Shown: positions 28,517 through 37,394, counted from the first letter of the stretch. The stretch: DNA of 64,000 nt from an uncultured Oscillospiraceae bacterium (GCA_947585425.1 CANPWZ010000007.1:31124-95123), one strand, 5' to 3'. Numbers and translations are program-made. The notes: a model not told the origin generated them from the letters alone.

Positions 28517-29365
28517 ATGTCCAACGAGATCCGCCAGCAGTTTTTGACCGGGGAACGGGCCCTGTTTATGTCCCGGGACCTCAAAATCTACGACACCATT
28601 TTCGACGACGGGGAGTCCCCCCTGAAGGAGAGCCGGGACATCGAGCTGTGGGGCTCCATGTTCAAGTGGAAGTACCCCCTGTGGTACTGCAAGCATGTGA
28701 AGGCCCACGGCTGCACCTGGTTCGAAATGGCCCGGGCCGGGGTGTGGTACACCGACGACATCCTGGTGGAGGACGCCGTCATCGAGGCCCCCAAGAACTT
28801 CCGCCGATGCGACGGGGTCACCCTGAAAAACGTCCAATTCCCCAACGCCGCCGAGACCTTGTGGAGCTGCAAAAACGTGCGGCTGGAGAATGTCCACGCC
28901 AGGGGCGACTATCTGGCCATGAACTGCGAGAACGTGGACGTCGACGGCTTCACCCTGGTGGGCAACTACTCCTTCGACGGGGCCAAGAACGTCACCATCC
29001 GAAACGCCCATATGCTGTCCAAGGACTCCTTCTGGAACAGCGAGAACGTGACGGTCTGCGACTCCTTTATTTCCGGGGAATACCTGGGCTGGAACGCCAA
29101 ACACCTGACCCTCGTCAACTGCACCATCGAGAGCTTGCAGGGCATGTGCTACATCGACGATCTGGTGATGAAGAACTGCAAGCTCATCAACACCACCCTG
29201 GCCTTTGAGTACTCCACCGTGGACGCGGACATCACCTCCCATGTGGACAGCGTGCTGAACCCCTCCGGCGGGACCATCCGGGCCGCCTCCATCGGGGAAC
29301 TGACCATCGAGAAGGACAAGGTGGACCCCTCCAAAACGGTGATCGTCTGCCGGGACGGGGCGTGA
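28517..29365 (+). CDS. DUF3737 family right-handed beta-helix protein
   Basis: This 282-residue protein is built of short repeating strands such as VTLKNVQF, VRLENVHA, VTIRNAHM, VTVCDSFI and LTLVNCTI, the pattern of a parallel beta-helix. DUF3737 has no established activity. There is no signal peptide, so it is probably cytoplasmic. The ribosome site is weak (AAAGGCAGAG). It is 3 bp upstream of a MalY/PatB-like C-S lyase gene, suggesting linked function. Confidence 0.88.
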   Translation: MSNEIRQQFLTGERALFMSRDLKIYDTIFDDGESPLKESRDIELWGSMFKWKYPLWYCKHVKAHGCTWFEMARAGVWYTDDILVEDAVIEAPKNFRRCDGVTLKNVQFPNAAETLWSCKNVRLENVHARGDYLAMNCENVDVDGFTLVGNYSFDGAKNVTIRNAHMLSKDSFWNSENVTVCDSFISGEYLGWNAKHLTLVNCTIESLQGMCYIDDLVMKNCKLINTTLAFEYSTVDADITSHVDSVLNPSGGTIRAASIGELTIEKDKVDPSKTVIVCRDGA

Positions 29366-29368
29366 GCC

Positions 29369-30550
29369 ATGGGATACGATTTTGACGCCCTGGTGGACCG
29401 CCGGGGCACCCAGTCCCTGAAATGGGACGTGGGAGAAAGCGAGCTGCCCATGTGGGTGGCGGACATGGACTTCCCCGCCGCGCCCCCCATCCGGGAGGCC
29501 CTGCAAAGGCGGCTGGACCACGGGGTGTTCGGCTACTCCGTGGTGCCCGAGGAGTGGGCGGAGGCCTACATCGGCTGGTGGAGGGACCGCCACCACTTCA
29601 CGATGGAGCGGGACTGGCTCATCTTCTGCACCGGAGTGGTGCCCGCCATCTCCAGCATCGTGCGGAAGCTGACCACGCCGGGGGAGAACGTGCTGATCCA
29701 AACCCCGGTGTACAACATTTTTTTCAACTCCGTCGTCAACAACGGAAGGAACGTCGTCGCAAGCCCTTTGCGCTGGGAAAACGGCGTTTACAACATGGAT
29801 CTCGCCCGTTTGGAGCGGGATCTGTCCGACCCCCAGACCACCCTGATGATCTTGTGCAACCCCCATAATCCGGTGGGTAAGATATGGGACAGGGAGACTT
29901 TGGCAAGGGTGGGGGAGCTGTGCCGGAAGCACCACGTCGTCGTCCTCTCCGACGAGATCCACTGCGACCTCACCGATCCGGGGAAGGAGTACGTCCCCTT
30001 CGCCTCCGTGTCGGAGGACTGCCGTCTCAACAGCGTCACCTGTATCGCCCCCACCAAGTGCTTCAACATCGCGGGGCTCCAGACCGCCGCCGTGTCGGTG
30101 CCCGACCCGTTTCTGCGCCACAAGGTGTGGCGGGGCCTCAACACCGACGAGGTGGCCGAGGGAAACGCCTTCGCCGTGGACGCCGCCATCGCCGCCTTCA
30201 CCCGGGGCGGCCCCTGGCTGGATGAGCTGCGGGCCTATCTGTATGAGAACAAGCGGGCCGTCCGGGACTTCCTGGCGGCCCGGCTGCCCCGGATCCGCCT
30301 GACCCCGTCGGAGGCCACCTATCTGCTGTGGCTGGACTGCGGGGCCGTCGCGGAGGACGCCGCCCCCCTGGCCCATTTCATCCGGGCCAAGACCGGCCTC
30401 TACCTGTCCAGGGGCGGCCAGTACGGCGCGGAGGGAAGGCCATTCCTGCGCATGAACATCGCCTGCCCCCGGTCCCGGCTGCTGGACGGCCTGGAGCGGC
30501 TGAAGCGGGGCGTGGACGCCTGGGAAGAGGAGGGGCATCCCCATGTATGA
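29369..30550 (+). CDS. MalY/PatB family PLP-dependent C-S lyase/aminotransferase
   Basis: A 393-residue fold-type I PLP enzyme. Diagnostic blocks: PMWVADMDFPAAPPI near the N-terminus (MalY/PatB signature), NPHNPVGK, LSDEIHCDLT (cofactor Asp) and APTKCFNIAG with the Schiff-base lysine, then RMNIACPRSRL with the carboxylate-binding Arg. The family cleaves cystathionine or cysteine conjugates to thiol, pyruvate and ammonia. It overlaps the downstream MBL-fold gene by 8 nt. The exact substrate is not visible; it could also make methanethiol or hydrogen sulfide. Confidence 0.92.
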   Translation: MGYDFDALVDRRGTQSLKWDVGESELPMWVADMDFPAAPPIREALQRRLDHGVFGYSVVPEEWAEAYIGWWRDRHHFTMERDWLIFCTGVVPAISSIVRKLTTPGENVLIQTPVYNIFFNSVVNNGRNVVASPLRWENGVYNMDLARLERDLSDPQTTLMILCNPHNPVGKIWDRETLARVGELCRKHHVVVLSDEIHCDLTDPGKEYVPFASVSEDCRLNSVTCIAPTKCFNIAGLQTAAVSVPDPFLRHKVWRGLNTDEVAEGNAFAVDAAIAAFTRGGPWLDELRAYLYENKRAVRDFLAARLPRIRLTPSEATYLLWLDCGAVAEDAAPLAHFIRAKTGLYLSRGGQYGAEGRPFLRMNIACPRSRLLDGLERLKRGVDAWEEEGHPHV

Positions 30551-31421
30551 GCTGATCCAGGTCTCTGAGCGGTGTTACTACGTCCAGAGCCCCGCCAAGA
30601 TCGGGCTGGTGAAGCTGGACGGAGACCGGGTCTGCCTCATCGACAGCGGCAGCGACAAGGACGCCGGCCGGAAGGTCCGCCAGCACCTGGACGCCAACGG
30701 CTGGGCGCTGGAGGCCATCTACAACACCCACTCCAACGCCGACCACATCGGCGGCAACCAATACCTGCAAAAGCAGACGGGCTGTAAGATCTACGCCCCC
30801 GGCATCGAGCGGGACTTCACCGTCCACCCCCTGCTGGAGCCCTCCTTCCTGTATGGCGGCTATCCCTTCAAGGATCTGCGGCACAAGTTCCTCATGGCCC
30901 AGCCCAGCGCGGCGGAGGAGCTGACTCAGGCCGTCCTGCCGGAGGGGTTCGAACTGATCCCCCTGCCGGGACACTTCTTCGACATGGCGGGCTTCCGGGC
31001 CCCGGACGGCGTGGTCTATCTGGCCGACTGCCTGTCCAGCAAAGAGACGCTGGACAAATACCAGATCGGCTTCGTATACGACGTAGCCGCCTATCTGGAC
31101 ACCCTGGAAAAGGTCAAAAGCATGGAGGCAAAGCTGTTCATCCCCGCCCACGCGGAGGCTGCGGAGAATATCGTCCCTCTGGCCCAATATAACATCGACA
31201 AGGTGTGGGAGATCGCGGAGGCCGTCACGGGCCTGTGCGCCCAGCCCCTGACCTTCGAGGTCATCCTGCAAAAGCTGTTCGCCCGCTACGGGCTGACCAT
31301 GACCTTTGAGCAGTACGCGCTGGTGGGCAGCACGGTGCGCTCCTACCTGGCCTGGCTGAAGGACACGGGCAAGCTCTCCGCCCGATTTGAAGACAATTTG
31401 CTCCTTTGGGAGCGGCTCTGA
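30543..31421 (+). CDS. MBL-fold metallo-hydrolase with HxNxDH metal motif
   Basis: A 292-residue metallo-beta-lactamase-fold protein. The metal motif reads THSNADHIGG, so the second histidine of the usual HxHxDH is Asn; later ligands appear in PLPGHFFDMAG and in LADCLSS, with IPAH near residue 200. The C-terminal about 70 residues form a helical winged-helix-like tail. GAGGAGGGG is before the ATG, which overlaps the C-S lyase gene. The substrate is unknown; a thioester or persulfide role would fit the sulfur-linked neighbour but is speculative. Confidence 0.85.
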   Translation: MYELIQVSERCYYVQSPAKIGLVKLDGDRVCLIDSGSDKDAGRKVRQHLDANGWALEAIYNTHSNADHIGGNQYLQKQTGCKIYAPGIERDFTVHPLLEPSFLYGGYPFKDLRHKFLMAQPSAAEELTQAVLPEGFELIPLPGHFFDMAGFRAPDGVVYLADCLSSKETLDKYQIGFVYDVAAYLDTLEKVKSMEAKLFIPAHAEAAENIVPLAQYNIDKVWEIAEAVTGLCAQPLTFEVILQKLFARYGLTMTFEQYALVGSTVRSYLAWLKDTGKLSARFEDNLLLWERL

Positions 31422-31440
31422 GCGGCCCCCAAAAAGGCAA

Positions 31441-31476
31441 AATAGCCCCCCGGTCCCACGGGACCGGGGGGCTTCT
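31441..31476. terminator. Bidirectional terminator after the MBL-fold gene
   Basis: A 12-bp perfect stem (GCCCCCCGGTCC / GGACCGGGGGGC) with a 4-nt loop is followed by CTTCTCT on the plus strand and ATTTTG on the minus strand. It lies between the convergent MBL-fold and phosphopantetheinyl transferase genes. Confidence 0.8.
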
Positions 31477-31488
31477 CTGTGTTCGGGT

Positions 31489-32079
31489 CTAATGCTCCGC
31501 CAGCCGCAGTTCAAAGGGCGCGGGGGCGGCGATGGCCAGCATACATCCGGCGTGGACGATGTTTTGGAAATACCAGGGTCTCCCGTCCTCCAGCAGGGGG
31601 AAGTCCCTCCCCCGCAGGGCCAGGCCGGTGCCCTTGGCTTTGAGGGCGGCCTCCAGCCGGGTCCACAGGGTGAAAAACCGCTCCCCGGTGGGGGATTCGT
31701 CCAGCCAGGCCAGCTCGTCCGGCAAAAAGCACCGGCGGAGCCCGGCGGGCCAGTCCTCCCGCAGCGGCTCCAGATCCACCCCTATGGGGAGGTCCGCCAC
31801 CGCAAGGGCAGCCCAGTCCCCCCCGTCGGACAGGTTGAACCAGGGCGAGCCCGCGGCCAGGGCGGGCTTGCCGAACTCGTTGCAGACGAGATCGGCGTCC
31901 TCCCGCACCCCCAGCACGTCACGCAAAAGCAGCCCGGCGGCGATGGCTCGCAGCCGGGCGCTCTCGTGTCTGCGGTTTTCCGCCGCCCGCCGCCGCGCCG
32001 GTGCGAGCAGCGGCAGGAAGGCCTCCTCCTTACCCGCCAGGGCTTTGGCGTTCAGGAGGTGGACTGTGACGGTTTCCAT
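31489..32079 (-). CDS. 4'-phosphopantetheinyl transferase (Sfp superfamily)
   Basis: A 196-residue enzyme that moves the phosphopantetheine arm of CoA onto a serine of carrier proteins. Motifs: FGKPAL, FNLSDGGDW (usually F-N-x-S-H), IGVDLEP (magnesium site) and LWTRLEAALKAKG, where the usual W-x-x-K-E-A has Leu for Lys. It is 9 bp after buk on the same strand. No NRPS, PKS or carrier protein is in the window, so its target is elsewhere, possibly the general acyl carrier protein if no AcpS exists. Confidence 0.87.
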   Translation of the reverse strand: METVTVHLLNAKALAGKEEAFLPLLAPARRRAAENRRHESARLRAIAAGLLLRDVLGVREDADLVCNEFGKPALAAGSPWFNLSDGGDWAALAVADLPIGVDLEPLREDWPAGLRRCFLPDELAWLDESPTGERFFTLWTRLEAALKAKGTGLALRGRDFPLLEDGRPWYFQNIVHAGCMLAIAAPAPFELRLAEH

Positions 32080-32088
32080 GAAAAGGGA

Positions 32089-33198
32089 TCAGTCCTCAAA
32101 GTCGGCCCGGTCCCAGCACAGCCTGCCGGTGTAGGTCTTCTCCCGCTCCTGGCCGGAGAGGACGCGGATGGCGCCGGCGGCCATGGCCTCCATCTCGAAC
32201 TCGCCGGGATAGGCGGTGACGGGGGCGATGAAGGAGCAGGCCTCGGTGATCTTGGCCACCAGCTCCTTGTTGTGGACCATGCCGCCGCCCAGCAGGATGC
32301 CGTCCACCTGGCCGTGGAGGACGGCGGCCATAGCGCCGATCTCCTTGGTGATCTGATAGATCATGGCGTTCCAGGCCAGATAGGGGACCTTCTCCCCCTT
32401 GGCGGCCCGCTCGGAGACCTCGATGGCGTCGGAGGTGCCCAGCAGGCTGACAAAGCCGCCGGTCTTGGTGCAGAGGGCCTTGGCGGTCTTCTTGTCCACG
32501 CCGGAGAAGCAGTAGTCGATCAGCTCCGCCGCCGGCACCGCGCCGCAGCGGGTGGGGGCCATGGGGCCGTCGCCGCCCACGATGTCGTTGCCGTCGATCA
32601 TGCGGCCCTTCTGATGGGCGGACACGGAGATGCCGCCGCCGATATGACACACCACGAAGTTGCAGTCCTCATACTTTCTGCCCATCTTGGCGGCGTGCTG
32701 GATGGCGGTCTCCTTCAGGTTCAGGGCGTGGAGATGTACGTTGCGGTAGACGCCCTTCACGCCGGTCATCCGGGCCAGGGGCTGGAGCTCGTCGGTGTCG
32801 GGGGGGTTGACCACGAAGGCCCGGCAGCCGATCTCGTCGGCGAACTTCTTGGCCAGCTGGGGACCCAGCTGGGCGGGGTGCTGCACGCCGTTAGCGCCCC
32901 GGACCGCGTGGTCCAGCATCACGTCGTTGAGGCCGTACACGCCGCCCTCCATGGCCAGCAGCCCGCCGCCGCGGCCCACCACGGCGGCCACGCCGTCCAG
33001 AGAGACGCCGCTCTCCGCCAGCAGGGCGCGGATGGTCTGCTCCCGGTAGGGGAGCTGGTCGCTGATGCCGGCGTACTTGGCCAGCTCGGAGGCGTCGTGG
33101 GCCACGTTGGCGGCGAACAGCTTGTTCGTCCCCTCGTAGATGGCGATCTTGGTGGATGTGGAGCCGGGGTTGATGGTCAGGATCTTGTAGTCAGGCAC
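32089..33198 (-). CDS. buk: Butyrate kinase
   Basis: A 369-residue acetokinase-family enzyme that converts butyryl phosphate plus ADP to butyrate plus ATP in the last step of the phosphotransbutyrylase route. Seen: the N-terminal phosphate loop LTINPGSTSTK, GRGGGLL, NPPDTDELQP (buk type), CHIGGGISVSAH and LGGGMVHNKEL. GTG 33198 is chosen because AAGGAG is 8 nt before it. Ptb is not in the window. It has a good promoter overlapping the end of the upstream gene and is followed by the phosphopantetheinyl transferase gene. Confidence 0.96.
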   Translation of the reverse strand: MPDYKILTINPGSTSTKIAIYEGTNKLFAANVAHDASELAKYAGISDQLPYREQTIRALLAESGVSLDGVAAVVGRGGGLLAMEGGVYGLNDVMLDHAVRGANGVQHPAQLGPQLAKKFADEIGCRAFVVNPPDTDELQPLARMTGVKGVYRNVHLHALNLKETAIQHAAKMGRKYEDCNFVVCHIGGGISVSAHQKGRMIDGNDIVGGDGPMAPTRCGAVPAAELIDYCFSGVDKKTAKALCTKTGGFVSLLGTSDAIEVSERAAKGEKVPYLAWNAMIYQITKEIGAMAAVLHGQVDGILLGGGMVHNKELVAKITEACSFIAPVTAYPGEFEMEAMAAGAIRVLSGQEREKTYTGRLCWDRADFED

Positions 33199-33230
33199 GG
33201 GTACCACTCCTTATCGTTTTTTCTGAAAAT

Positions 33231-33259
33231 ACGCTATCACATCAGGGGGCTTTTGTCAA
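33231..33259 (-). promoter_or_regulatory. Promoter of buk
   Basis: On the minus strand, a perfect TTGACA (33254-33259) is 17 bp from TAGCGT (33231-33236), with an extended -10 TGA. It lies just after the stop codon of the upstream Fe-S gene, giving buk its own transcript. Confidence 0.6.
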
Positions 33260-33261
33260 TG

Positions 33262-34047
33262 TCAAACAGCCGCCGGGTCCCTGCCGTACGTCCCCGCCCG
33301 GACCAGATGGTCGGGGGTGCGGGGCTTGATGCGGCCCGCCTTGACGCGGGCGTGCTGGGGGCACACCGCCAGGCACTTGCCGCAGTGTTCGCACATATCC
33401 TGGTCCACCATGTGGATATAGCCCGCCTTGCCGATGATGGCGCCCTCCGGGCAGACCTCCATGCACTTGCCGCAGCCCACGCAGCGGTCCGCCAGCACGT
33501 GGACGGTGAAATAGGGCCGGCATACCAGGGCGGGGCAGCACTTTTTGCGGATGTGCTGGTCGATCTCCCCGGCGAAATCCTCCATGGCCAGGGCCAGCAT
33601 CCTGCCGGCGCCCCGGCCGAAGTCGCAGTCGCAGCCCAGGGACATGGCCCGGGCCACGTCCTTGGCATAGTCCATCCGGTCCAGGCTGCCCCGGCCCCGG
33701 GTGATCTCCTCAAATACCAGGTGGAGCTGGCGCAGCCCCTCCCGGCACAGCACGCACTTGGAGCAGGACAGCTCCATCAGCTCCAGGGTGAGCCTGGCGA
33801 GGTAATCCACCACGCAGGTGGTCTCGTCCAGGTATCTGACCTCGTTGGTGTAGGGGATGGTACCGTCGGTATACAGCCCCTCCAGCAGCTCCTCCGCCCG
33901 CTCCGCGGGGAGGATGCGGCCCAGGGGGGCCCCCACGTGGACCAGCTTGCCGTTCTGGGGGACGGACAGTTGGGGCTTTACCCGCTCCAGCGCGTCGATC
34001 TCCTGCTGGCGGGCGTGGGTTTTCATCGCCTGATAGCCGAATTCCAT
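33262..34047 (-). CDS. NuoF C-terminal-like iron-sulfur protein lacking the flavin/NADH domain
   Basis: A 261-residue cytoplasmic Fe-S protein. Residues about 1-90 resemble the SLBB part of NuoF, followed by a NuoF-type cluster motif (CSKCVLCREG) and, at the C-terminus, two [4Fe-4S] ferredoxin motifs (CVGCGKCMEVCP and CEHCGKCLAVCP). The N-terminal FMN and NADH-binding domain of real NuoF is absent. AAAGGAGG is 8 nt before the ATG, and the gene starts 3 bp after the NuoG-GltD fusion, so the two surely form one complex. It looks like an electron relay between the GltD-type flavin of the partner and an unknown acceptor such as ferredoxin. Confidence 0.83.
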   Translation of the reverse strand: MEFGYQAMKTHARQQEIDALERVKPQLSVPQNGKLVHVGAPLGRILPAERAEELLEGLYTDGTIPYTNEVRYLDETTCVVDYLARLTLELMELSCSKCVLCREGLRQLHLVFEEITRGRGSLDRMDYAKDVARAMSLGCDCDFGRGAGRMLALAMEDFAGEIDQHIRKKCCPALVCRPYFTVHVLADRCVGCGKCMEVCPEGAIIGKAGYIHMVDQDMCEHCGKCLAVCPQHARVKAGRIKPRTPDHLVRAGTYGRDPAAV

Positions 34048-34050
34048 CGC

Positions 34051-36177
34051 TTACGCCTCCTTTGCCACGTCAGCCCAGAACACGGGCCTGGGGATGTCCC
34101 GGCGCAGATCGCACTGGAGGCAGCGCTGGGCCTCGCAGCGGGCCTGCTCGCAGGTGTAGGTCCTGTAGACGTTCTCGTCCCCGTGCTTCACCCGGGTCTC
34201 CGGGTCGATCACGTCCATCTCGACGCGGGGCAGCGTCCCAAAGCCAGGGAACTCCCCGATGTGGGGATCCGCCGTCCGCTCCACCAGGGTCTCCTCGATG
34301 TCCCCGTCGCCGCCCAGGTATTTGTCGATGACCGAGGTCACCTCACGCCCCGACGCGATGGCCTTGATCACGAAGCTGATCCCCGTGATGGCGTCGCCCG
34401 CCGCGAAGATGCCCTCCACGCTGGTCCTGAAGCCGCTTTTCCCCGTCTCCGGGTCGATGGGATAGCCCATCCGGTTCAGCTCGATGCCGAAGTTCTCAAA
34501 GTCCTGGAGCCCGGTGTACTGCCCCGTGGCGAAGATCACGCTGTCGCAGGGGATCACCGTCTGGCTCCCCTCCACGGCCACCTCCGTCACCTTGCCCGTG
34601 GCCCGGTCATAGGTGGAGGACTTCACCGTGTGGACCCGCAGACCCGTGACCTGCTTCTGGCTGCCCTCGATCTCCTCGAAGGACCGCCCCGGCAGAATGT
34701 TCACGCCCTCCTCGGCGCCCTCCACCTGGTCCTCCTTGTCCGCCAATATCTTGTCCGCCGGCTCGATGCAGGCCAGGTTCACCGTCAGGCCCTTCCGCAC
34801 CAGGGACCGGGCCGCGTCGAACCCCACCGAGCCGCCGCCGATCACGCACACCGTCTGGCCCAGATAGGAAATGTCCTTGTTCGCCCGCAGGTCGGCCAGC
34901 ACGTCGATGGCGGTGTACACCTGGTCGAAATCGGCCCCCGGCAGGAAGCCCAACTTCTTGCCCTTGGACACGCCCACCGCCACCAGCACGGCGTCGTAGT
35001 CCTTCTTCAGGGCCGCCGCATCGGACACCTCGTGGTTGACCTCGTACTTCACGCCGGAGTCGATGATGTACTGGATCTCGGCGTTGACCCCCTCGATGGG
35101 CAGCCGGTAGGCCGGGATGCCGCTGGTCATGGGGCCGCCCAGCTGGGGCCGCTTCTCGAAAACGGTCACGTCGTGGCCCAGCTTGTTCAGGTAGTAGGCC
35201 GCCGTCAGGCCGCAGGGCCCGGAACCCACCACCGCCACCCGCTTGCCGGTGCGGGGTTTCCGAAATCCCTTGTCCTTCCAAGCCTGCTCCTTGTCGTTCT
35301 CCACGGCAAAGCGTTTCAGGTTGCGGATGGACAGGGGGTCGTTCACGTCGGTGCGCTTGCAGCCCGTCTCGCACAGGTGGTTGCAGATGTAGCCCAAAGT
35401 CAGCGGGAAGGTCAGCTTCTCCCGCATGATGGCCACCGCGTCGCCGGGCCTCCCCTCCCGGACCGCCCGGATGTAGCCGGGGATGTCGGTGTGGGCGGGG
35501 CACTCCTGCTCGCAGGGCACCAGCTCCTGGCCCTCCTTGCGGAGCCGCTCCACGATGGAGCCGGTGGGGCACACCGCCACGCAGGCGGTGCAGAACCGGC
35601 AGTCGGAGTCGATGAGCAGGCCGTCCGTTGGGGCCACGATCACGGTGTTTTTCTTGCCCCGGGTGAAATCGATGGCCTTGACGCCCCGGACCTCGTGGCA
35701 CATCCGCACACAGCGGCCGCACTTGATGCAGCGCTTCATGTCGTGGCTCATGATGGGGTTCTCGTCGTTCCGGGGGGAGGTCATGGGCTTGTGGACGGTC
35801 CGCACGGCGGACACACCGATATACTGGATCATGCTCTGGAGCTCGCAGTTGCCATACTTGGGGCAGCCGTCGCACTCGGCGGGGTGGTTGCTCAAGATCA
35901 GCTCCATGGCCAGCTTCCGCTGGTTTTTGACCGTCTCGGTGTCGGTCTCGATGACCATGCCGTCCTCCGCGTCCAGGGTGCAGGCGGTGACGATGGAGGA
36001 GGTCTCCTCGCCGGGGCGGCGGACCTCCACCACGCACATCCGGCAGCCGCCCCAGGGCTCCAGGGCCGGATGGCTGCACAGGGTGGGGATGTAGACGCCG
36101 TTGTCGGTGGCGGCCTTCAGCACCTTGGTGCCCGGCTCCACCTGACAGAGGGCGCCGTTGATGGTGATCTGGATCAT
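34051..36177 (-). CDS. NuoG-like/GltD-like fused iron-sulfur flavoprotein oxidoreductase
   Basis: A 708-residue protein in two parts. Residues 1-210 are NuoG/HydA-like: a [2Fe-2S] domain (C34, C45, C48, C66), an H98-C102-C105-C111 cluster, and two [4Fe-4S] motifs (CIKCGRCVRMC, CRFCTACVAVCP). From about 225 it is GltD-like: CEQECPAHTDIPGYI, an FAD fingerprint VVGSGPCGLTAAY, an NAD(P) fingerprint VIGGGSVGFDAA, and GIFAAGDAITG. It should exchange electrons between NAD(P)H and iron-sulfur carriers. With the NuoF stub downstream it resembles pieces of Nfn/Stn-type transhydrogenases. AAAGGAG is 9 nt before the ATG. Confidence 0.9.
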   Translation of the reverse strand: MIQITINGALCQVEPGTKVLKAATDNGVYIPTLCSHPALEPWGGCRMCVVEVRRPGEETSSIVTACTLDAEDGMVIETDTETVKNQRKLAMELILSNHPAECDGCPKYGNCELQSMIQYIGVSAVRTVHKPMTSPRNDENPIMSHDMKRCIKCGRCVRMCHEVRGVKAIDFTRGKKNTVIVAPTDGLLIDSDCRFCTACVAVCPTGSIVERLRKEGQELVPCEQECPAHTDIPGYIRAVREGRPGDAVAIMREKLTFPLTLGYICNHLCETGCKRTDVNDPLSIRNLKRFAVENDKEQAWKDKGFRKPRTGKRVAVVGSGPCGLTAAYYLNKLGHDVTVFEKRPQLGGPMTSGIPAYRLPIEGVNAEIQYIIDSGVKYEVNHEVSDAAALKKDYDAVLVAVGVSKGKKLGFLPGADFDQVYTAIDVLADLRANKDISYLGQTVCVIGGGSVGFDAARSLVRKGLTVNLACIEPADKILADKEDQVEGAEEGVNILPGRSFEEIEGSQKQVTGLRVHTVKSSTYDRATGKVTEVAVEGSQTVIPCDSVIFATGQYTGLQDFENFGIELNRMGYPIDPETGKSGFRTSVEGIFAAGDAITGISFVIKAIASGREVTSVIDKYLGGDGDIEETLVERTADPHIGEFPGFGTLPRVEMDVIDPETRVKHGDENVYRTYTCEQARCEAQRCLQCDLRRDIPRPVFWADVAKEA

Positions 36178-36263
36178 GTGGCAGCGCTCCTTTCCATAGC
36201 GGGCGCGGGCCGGTCCTGGAAAGGGCCGGCCGCGCTCCCGCGCTCTTGCTTTGTTTGCCCGGA

Positions 36264-37394
36264 TCAGACGGACAGGGCGGGCTCGAACTCCACCACAGTA
36301 TGGGTCTCGGCGGAGCGGACCGCGGCCTCCATCAGCCGCATGACCCGCAGGGCGTGCTCGCCGGTGACGATCTGGGGAGTCTTGCCGTCGATGGCGTCCA
36401 CCAGGTTCAGGTACAGCTCGTTGTTGTCGAAGTCCACTTCGGGCAAAGGCAGGGTCTCCACCGAGCTGTCCCCCCGGGGGGCCATGGTCTTGGTGAGGCC
36501 GGCCCCCGCCAGGATGGGCCTGGCGTCCTTGTCCTCCCAGGAGTGGAGGCGGACCACCCTGCCGGCACAGTCCCAGTTGTCGATGACCGCGGTGCCCTGG
36601 CTGCCCGTCAGGAACCACAGGGGCAGGGCGGAGAAGTGGCAGGTGCCCACCTCCAGCACGGCGGTGAGGCCGCTCTCGAAGGTGAGGTGCATCTTGAAGC
36701 CGTCGTCCACTTCATCGGTGAGGACGTGGGTCAGATCGCAGAACACCCGGGTCACCTTTTCCGGCACCATGACCAGCAGCCGGTCCAGCAGGTGGACCCC
36801 CCAGTCCAGCATCATGCCGCCGCCGAACTCCTTTTTGGCCCGCCAGTCGCCGGGGATGCCCCGGGACCCCTGGACCCGGCACTCGATGTTGAACACCTTG
36901 CCCAGCGTCCCGTCCTCAAAGATCTTTTTGGCGATGATATAGTCCTTGTCCCAGCGGCGGTTCTGCCGGGGATAGAACACCTTTCCCGTCTCGGCGGACA
37001 CCGCCAGGACCTCCTCCAGCTCACGGCTGCCCATCATCACGGGCTTTTCGCACAGCACGTGCTTGCCCGCGCGCATGGCGGCGATGGCCTCCTCCCGGTG
37101 GAGGTGGTTGGGGGTGGCGATGAGAACGATGTCCACGGCGGGGTCGTCCAGGATGTCCTGATAGGTGTCGTAGATGCGGTAGCCCCGCTCTCTGGCCCAG
37201 GCCACCCGGGCGGGGTCGATGTCGCAGATGCCGCTGAGGGACAGCAGGGGGCCGACGTCGGTGTCGGTGGGCTGGAGCTTGCCCTCCTTCTGGCCGGGGA
37301 CCCCGGCCCAGATGGCGTTGCCGGTGCCGGAGGCGATGGCCACGGCGTGGCCGCCCCCCATGCCGCCGCAGCCCACGATGGCGATGTTTTTCAT
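36264..37394 (-). CDS. Gfo/Idh/MocA family oxidoreductase, second copy
   Basis: A 376-residue sugar dehydrogenase-like enzyme. The N-terminal Rossmann domain has VGCGGMGGGHA (with an insert of about 30 residues after it), CEKPVM carries the usual catalytic-area Lys, and the C-terminal sheet domain has FGGGMMLDWGVHLLD with the Asp and His of the active site. The family oxidises or reduces a sugar hydroxyl, typically at C3 in 3-keto pathways. It is the last of five genes in the glycoside operon, 28 bp after the second TIM-barrel gene. It may reduce the 3-keto sugar released by the lyase or oxidise a second glycoside class. Confidence 0.88.
   Translation of the reverse strand: MKNIAIVGCGGMGGGHAVAIASGTGNAIWAGVPGQKEGKLQPTDTDVGPLLSLSGICDIDPARVAWARERGYRIYDTYQDILDDPAVDIVLIATPNHLHREEAIAAMRAGKHVLCEKPVMMGSRELEEVLAVSAETGKVFYPRQNRRWDKDYIIAKKIFEDGTLGKVFNIECRVQGSRGIPGDWRAKKEFGGGMMLDWGVHLLDRLLVMVPEKVTRVFCDLTHVLTDEVDDGFKMHLTFESGLTAVLEVGTCHFSALPLWFLTGSQGTAVIDNWDCAGRVVRLHSWEDKDARPILAGAGLTKTMAPRGDSSVETLPLPEVDFDNNELYLNLVDAIDGKTPQIVTGEHALRVMRLMEAAVRSAETHTVVEFEPALSV

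Noticed and set aside
36190..36245. Terminator between the glycoside operon and the NuoG-GltD gene
   Set aside because: A GC-rich inverted repeat exists but is bulged and has no T run on the minus strand; read-through is as likely.
31387..36942. A 1,851-codon open frame on the plus strand
   Set aside because: It runs antisense across the phosphopantetheinyl transferase, buk, NuoF-stub and NuoG-GltD genes, is rich in Gly/His/Gln/Leu, and has no ribosome site or domain. It is a high-GC shadow.
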